44,152 nucleotides of DNA from Candidatus Mediterraneibacter intestinipullorum (GTDB lineage Bacteria > Bacillota > Clostridia > Lachnospirales > Lachnospiraceae), in NCBI GenBank assembly GCA_019118665.1, contig DWYM01000054.1, positions 1 to 44,152 on the forward strand, in the 5' to 3' direction. Positions 40,461 through 44,152 of the stretch are shown here, in pieces. How positions within the stretch are numbered: the first letter of the stretch is position 1; every line of letters starts with the position of its first letter. A model generated the notes under the pieces. That model did not search any database. It was not told the DNA's origin and saw only the letters and a program-made list of their open reading frames with translations. Both the position numbers and the translations under genes were made by a program.

Positions 40461-41541
40461 TTTATTTTGTGGGTGTGGCGGTTTTTCAAAAGGATTTGAG
40501 CAAGCTGGATTTAATATTCGGTTAGGACTAGATGTATGGGAAGATGCAGTAAAAACTTATCAATTTAATTTCCCTAGTGCAGCCACTATTAATGAAGATA
40601 TATCAAATTTGACTGGCGAGGATTTACTTAAAAGAGCTAATATTTCGGCTGAGGACGTGGATGTTATAATCGGAGGACCTCCATGTCAGGGCTTTTCTGT
40701 CTCTGGAAAGAGATTATTAGATGATCCGAGAAATATACTATATAAATCATTTGTGAAAATGGTTGATGATATTCAACCTAAGATTTTTGTAATGGAGAAT
40801 GTTCCAGGAATTGTTCGACTTTTTAAAGGGCAAGTAAAAGATCAAGTAATAGAAGATTTTACGCATATAGGTTACAATGTTACAATGAAGCAATTAACTG
40901 CTTCTGATTATGGGGTACCACAGGCAAGAAACAGAGTGTTTTTTGTTGGTATTAATAAAAATAAACTTGGAGATTTTGAATTTGAGTTTCCAATCCCTAC
41001 TCATGGAGAAGGGAAAAAACCTTATGTTACAACTAAAGAAGCATTGTCGGATTTGGATTTTATTGGAGACTTAACGTTACTTAAAAATCATGATCAATAT
41101 AAACTTAAAGCTGAAACTGAATATCAAGAATTGATGAGGAAGGATGCTTTGGAATTATTGAATCATGTTACTACTATCCATACAGAAAAAACACGCAACA
41201 TCATTTCAATGGTTCCAGATGGTGGTAATTATAAAAATCTTCCAGAAGAATTAAGGGCAACTCGAAAGGTAAATATAGCATGGACACGAATGAATAGTGA
41301 AAAGCCTTGTTTTACAATTGATACGGGGCATAATCATCATTTTCATTATCGAGCAAATCGCGTACCTACTGTCCGAGAATCAGCAAGAATTCAATCATTT
41401 CCTGATAAATTTGAATTTCTTGGAATTAAAACTAGTCAACTTAAACAAGTTGGAAATGCTGTGCCACCGTTATTAGCTGAAGCATTGGCTTGTAAAATCA
41501 AAGATATATTAGAGGAGGGAGAATCTAATGTACGATCATAA
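40447..41541 (+). CDS. DNA cytosine-5 methyltransferase 1
   Basis: The 364-residue protein has the canonical motif order. Motif I is DLFCGCGGFSKG, motif IV is GGPPCQGFS with catalytic cysteine 80, and motif VI is ENVPGI. Motif VIII is QARNRVFFVG, and QVGNAVPP is motif X. The target-recognition region lies between VIII and IX (residues about 190-300). It methylates cytosine at C5 in a sequence not predictable here. Start ATG 40447 follows AAGGAGAG. The gene overlaps both the HTH gene before it and the endonuclease gene after it, by 14 bases each. Confidence 0.95.
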   Translation: MNVIDLFCGCGGFSKGFEQAGFNIRLGLDVWEDAVKTYQFNFPSAATINEDISNLTGEDLLKRANISAEDVDVIIGGPPCQGFSVSGKRLLDDPRNILYKSFVKMVDDIQPKIFVMENVPGIVRLFKGQVKDQVIEDFTHIGYNVTMKQLTASDYGVPQARNRVFFVGINKNKLGDFEFEFPIPTHGEGKKPYVTTKEALSDLDFIGDLTLLKNHDQYKLKAETEYQELMRKDALELLNHVTTIHTEKTRNIISMVPDGGNYKNLPEELRATRKVNIAWTRMNSEKPCFTIDTGHNHHFHYRANRVPTVRESARIQSFPDKFEFLGIKTSQLKQVGNAVPPLLAEALACKIKDILEEGESNVRS

Positions 41542-42958
41542 TAAACAATATCGTTGTACGATAATTCGTGGCAAATCGAAGAAAGAAATGGACGATTTAT
41601 TACCTGCGTATGCATCAGTTATTGATGAAATTTGTCCATGTAGACATGAAGACTTTGAATCTTTATTTAATAATGCTTTTCAAAGATTTCTTCCAGAGTC
41701 CGATAGAATAAAAAAGACACTTGATAATCATCGAACAGAAATATCAGGTAAATTATTTGGGATGTATTTTTATGCAGAAGATGGTATGGTTTATGAGTCA
41801 GAACGTACGCAAAAGTATTTATCTGATAGTGATCAACCAGCATTTTTTAAAGATATCTGTTATAAAATGCAATTTCCAAATGGCATGCAAAAAGTTTCGA
41901 CAACAGTAGCACAAAGAGTAAAAGATGAAATATCAATTCGACCTTTTGCTTTTGTATTGAAATTATTACAAATTGCGATGACTGCAAAGATAGATATTAC
42001 AAAAAGAATGCTTGGTTATTATGTTTTAAATTCACTTGATGTTTTACAAGGTAAGGCCAGTCCATATGAAGTTCTTGAAGCCATAGAAAAAGATATAAAA
42101 GCAGGGATTGAAAGAGATATCGTAGTTCCAGGTAAAGCAACATCTTTCACCCATCAGCATATCAATGAACAAATTAACTATCTAGAGCTTGCAAATTTAA
42201 TTAGAATTATAGATGAGAACCATGATAAACGTGTAGTGTTGAATCTGAGTGAAATGGAAACGATTGAGCTCTTCATTCAAGAATATGATAAAAAGCCAGC
42301 TTTTGATGTTTATTCCTATGATTTAGGAACTATAGAGGAGAGAAAAATATTTCAATTTAATTGGGACGCATATTATGCAAGATTATCGGAGTATGCATCG
42401 AAATTTACAACTTCATCAAATTCACTTTCATATAAAGAGGGAGAGACAAGCGAGAAAGATGAAACGAAAAAACAAGGACAAAATCTTGTTCAATTTGGAG
42501 ATGAAGGTGAAGCACTTGTTTATGAGTATGAAAAAAATAGAGTTTCAAAATTTAATCCACACTTAGTACGTAAGGTATTGGCACTTGGAAAAACAAGAGG
42601 CATAGGATATGATATACAATCAGTAATTGCTGAACCAGGTGATATGGCAGAGTTTGTTAAATATATTGAAGTGAAATCGACAAAGAGATTTACATGTCCG
42701 GATTTGCAGGATTCGCTTTGGATAGACACATTAAATATTACTCGTAATGAATATGTGGCTGCCAAACAACATGGTGAGTTTTATTATATTTATAGAGTTT
42801 ACTTTACAAGCCAAGGAGTTACCATGTTCATTATTGGAGATGTTGGTAAGAAATTAGATGATGGAAGAATGCAAGCCACACCCATGACATATAGAGTAGA
42901 TTTTTCTAGCTCAAGTGTTGATGGGACGGAGACTTTGCAATCAAAGGTCACGATATAA
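41528..42958 (+). CDS. Restriction endonuclease with DUF3883 (PD-(D/E)XK-like) domain
   Basis: This 476-residue protein lies between two methyltransferases and is most likely the nuclease of the system. The C-terminal part, from about residue 322, is a DUF3883/NOV-type domain: GDEGEALVYEYEKNRV, then GIGYDIQSV and YIEVKST, which together supply the E...D...ExK pattern of PD-(D/E)XK nucleases. The N-terminal 300 residues are helical (LKLLQIAMTAKIDITKRMLG) and probably recognise the target; I do not see a known fold there. ATG 41528 overlaps the methyltransferase stop by 14 bases, and the last A of its TAA stop overlaps the ATG at 42958. A role other than cleavage cannot be excluded without assay. 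Confidence 0.8.
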   Translation: MYDHNKQYRCTIIRGKSKKEMDDLLPAYASVIDEICPCRHEDFESLFNNAFQRFLPESDRIKKTLDNHRTEISGKLFGMYFYAEDGMVYESERTQKYLSDSDQPAFFKDICYKMQFPNGMQKVSTTVAQRVKDEISIRPFAFVLKLLQIAMTAKIDITKRMLGYYVLNSLDVLQGKASPYEVLEAIEKDIKAGIERDIVVPGKATSFTHQHINEQINYLELANLIRIIDENHDKRVVLNLSEMETIELFIQEYDKKPAFDVYSYDLGTIEERKIFQFNWDAYYARLSEYASKFTTSSNSLSYKEGETSEKDETKKQGQNLVQFGDEGEALVYEYEKNRVSKFNPHLVRKVLALGKTRGIGYDIQSVIAEPGDMAEFVKYIEVKSTKRFTCPDLQDSLWIDTLNITRNEYVAAKQHGEFYYIYRVYFTSQGVTMFIIGDVGKKLDDGRMQATPMTYRVDFSSSSVDGTETLQSKVTI

Positions 42959-42972
42959 TGCGAGGAGGAATA

Positions 42973-43950
42973 ATGTATAAAGTTGTATCTTTGTTTGCTG
43001 GATGTGGAGGATGTGATCAAGGTATTATTGGTGATTTTATCTTTAACGGACAGTATTATGACAGGCTTCCTTTTGAATTAGTATATGCGTTAGATATAGA
43101 TCAAAAGGCACTGAATACACACAAATTGAATTTTGAAGGAGGAGAAGTAGTTTGTGGAGACATTTGCGATATTCCTTCTGATCAAATTCCCGAACATGAT
43201 GTTTTGATAGGCGGATTTCCATGTCAGTCTTTTAGTACGGTTAATCCCAAAAAAGATCCATTTGATGATAGAGCTAATTTATATAAACAAATGGTTAGAA
43301 TAGCAAAAGATAAACAACCTAAGGTTGTGATTGCAGAAAATGTGAAAGGATTAATGACGCTTCACAAAGGAAAAATATTTGAACGAGTTAAAGATGCTTT
43401 TAAAGAAGCTGGTTATGTTTTGCAGTTTAAATTAATGAATGCTGCAAACTATGGTGTTCCTCAAAAAAGAGAGAGAGTTATTTTGGTTGGATTTAGAAAA
43501 GACCTTAATATTTTGTATGAATTTCCAGAAGAAACACATAGTGAAAACTGGGTACCCCTTTCTGTTGCAGTTCCTAAATTAGCAATTGAAGAGGAAAAGT
43601 ATTATTTCTCTAAAAGGGCGGTCGAAGGAATGAAAAATGCAAAACCAAATATGAAAAGAGGATTATGGCAAAAGCTCGATGAACCATGCCTTACAGTTAC
43701 CAGTCACTTGGCAAAAGTAAGCTTAAATTCAAGAGATCCGGTATTATTGGTTGATCCTAAGAAAGAATTATATAGAAGGTTTACACCGAGAGAAGCAGCA
43801 AGAATTCAGTCATTTCCAGATTCATTTCAATTTGCTGGAAGTGAAAGTGATGCTTACAGACAAATTGGAAATGCGGTTCCACCTGTGTTGTTTTGGCATG
43901 TAACAAAAAAAGTTGCAGAGATTTTGGAAAAAAATAATAATAATGATTAA
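42973..43950 (+). CDS. DNA cytosine-5 methyltransferase 2
   Basis: This 325-residue protein is a second m5C methyltransferase, clearly different from the first. It has motif I (SLFAGCGGCDQG), motif IV (GGFPCQSFS, cysteine 84), motif VI (ENVKGL), motif VIII (QKRERVILVG) and motif X (QIGNAVPPV). Its short recognition region suggests a short target. Two cytosine methyltransferases for one nuclease fit an asymmetric recognition site in which each strand needs its own enzyme. ATG 42973 follows CGAGGAGG; ATG 42958 overlaps the endonuclease stop and is an alternative. A terminator follows. Confidence 0.93.
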   Translation: MYKVVSLFAGCGGCDQGIIGDFIFNGQYYDRLPFELVYALDIDQKALNTHKLNFEGGEVVCGDICDIPSDQIPEHDVLIGGFPCQSFSTVNPKKDPFDDRANLYKQMVRIAKDKQPKVVIAENVKGLMTLHKGKIFERVKDAFKEAGYVLQFKLMNAANYGVPQKRERVILVGFRKDLNILYEFPEETHSENWVPLSVAVPKLAIEEEKYYFSKRAVEGMKNAKPNMKRGLWQKLDEPCLTVTSHLAKVSLNSRDPVLLVDPKKELYRRFTPREAARIQSFPDSFQFAGSESDAYRQIGNAVPPVLFWHVTKKVAEILEKNNNND

Positions 43951-43953
43951 GCC

Positions 43954-43997
43954 AAAGGCGATCAACTGTAATTACTCAGCTGGTCGCTTTTGTTTTG
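43954..43997 (+). terminator. Terminator of the restriction-modification operon
   Basis: AAAGGCGATCAACTG (43954-43968) pairs with CAGCTGGTCGCTTTT (43977-43991), with one mismatch and two G-U pairs, followed by GTTTT. It lies directly after the second methyltransferase. Confidence 0.75.
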
Positions 43998-44089
43998 CTC
44001 ATTTGCAAAACTTGATCAGTGCATAGATCAAAGCAATTAAAGTAAGCGCCAAATATTCCTGCGGATTTCCTGATCCTCAAGTTTTACCT

Positions 44090-44133
44090 ATAATTGTAGT
44101 CGAAAGATATTTAGACTATTTCACTACAATTAT
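44090..44133. repeat. 11-base perfect inverted repeat with alternative inner hairpin
   Basis: ATAATTGTAGT (44090-44100) and ACTACAATTAT (44123-44133) are perfect inverted copies 22 bases apart. A competing pairing, TAGTC (44097-44101) with GACTA (44114-44118), shares bases with the outer arm, so two exclusive folds are possible. The repeat lies directly before a ribosome binding site and start codon, which suggests an operator or a leader control element for the next gene. Confidence 0.55.
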
Positions 44134-44145
44134 GGAGGATAGGTT

Positions 44146-44152
44146 ATGGCAG
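44146..44152 (+). CDS. Start of a gene cut by the window end
   Basis: GGAGGATAGG at 44134-44143 is followed by ATG at 44146, reading Met-Ala before the window ends. A consensus ribosome binding site makes this a credible gene start, but no product can be named. Confidence 0.5.

Noticed and set aside
1-44152. CRISPR arrays, tRNA or rRNA genes
   Set aside because: No regular repeat-spacer pattern and no cloverleaf or rRNA-like sequence was noticed on reading; a covariance search was not possible.

Overview
The window looks like a piece of a Lachnospiraceae-type (Clostridia) gut anaerobe chromosome. The signs are strong AGGAGG-type ribosome binding sites, TTGACA/TATAAT promoters, a methionine T-box, the clostridial order HPr-like/dnaE/pfkA, a mucin-type GH84 glycosidase with FIVAR repeats, and mid-GC protein genes. 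These are judgements by eye; no database search was run.

Region 1 (1-7.6 kb): a remnant reading frame and two promoters precede a Met-specific T-box and metG. A CobD/HisC-like aminotransferase converges on metG. Then come an alkyltransferase-like DNA repair protein without its catalytic cysteine, an aldo/keto reductase, a MATE exporter, and a MerR/TipAS drug-sensing regulator that is frameshifted but keeps a textbook 19-bp-spacer MerR promoter.

Region 2 (7.6-23.3 kb): superoxide dismutase, an XRE regulator overlapping a small membrane protein, a PD-(D/E)XK (Rpn/transposase family) protein, an endonuclease Q homologue and cvfB. The conserved core block follows: HPr-like, dnaE, pfkA, murI, a DUF1934 protein. 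After it come a small membrane protein, cardiolipin synthase, a surface lipoprotein with a trigger-factor/FKBP fold, and a mutarotase-like protein.

Region 3 (23.3-28.8 kb): a TetR regulator faces a compact operon of SCP2-like protein, membrane-anchored alpha/beta hydrolase, stand-alone condensation domain, acyl carrier protein and AMP-forming ligase. This is a minimal carrier-protein-based acyl or peptidyl transfer system with no obvious known product, and it is the best candidate here for an undescribed pathway.

Region 4 (29-39.3 kb): a 1,854-residue secreted GH84 glycosidase, then housekeeping genes coaX, dusB, greA and lysS. LysS carries an extra C-terminal tRNA-binding domain like that of MetG, and its codon use differs from the rest of lysS.

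Region 5 (39.3-44.15 kb): an AT-rich accessory island. It has a mobile-element-type small protein, a small helix-turn-helix protein, and a tightly overlapping restriction-modification operon in which two different cytosine-5 methyltransferases flank a DUF3883 endonuclease. The window ends just after the start codon of another gene, preceded by a long inverted repeat. No integrase, tRNA, rRNA or CRISPR array was seen.
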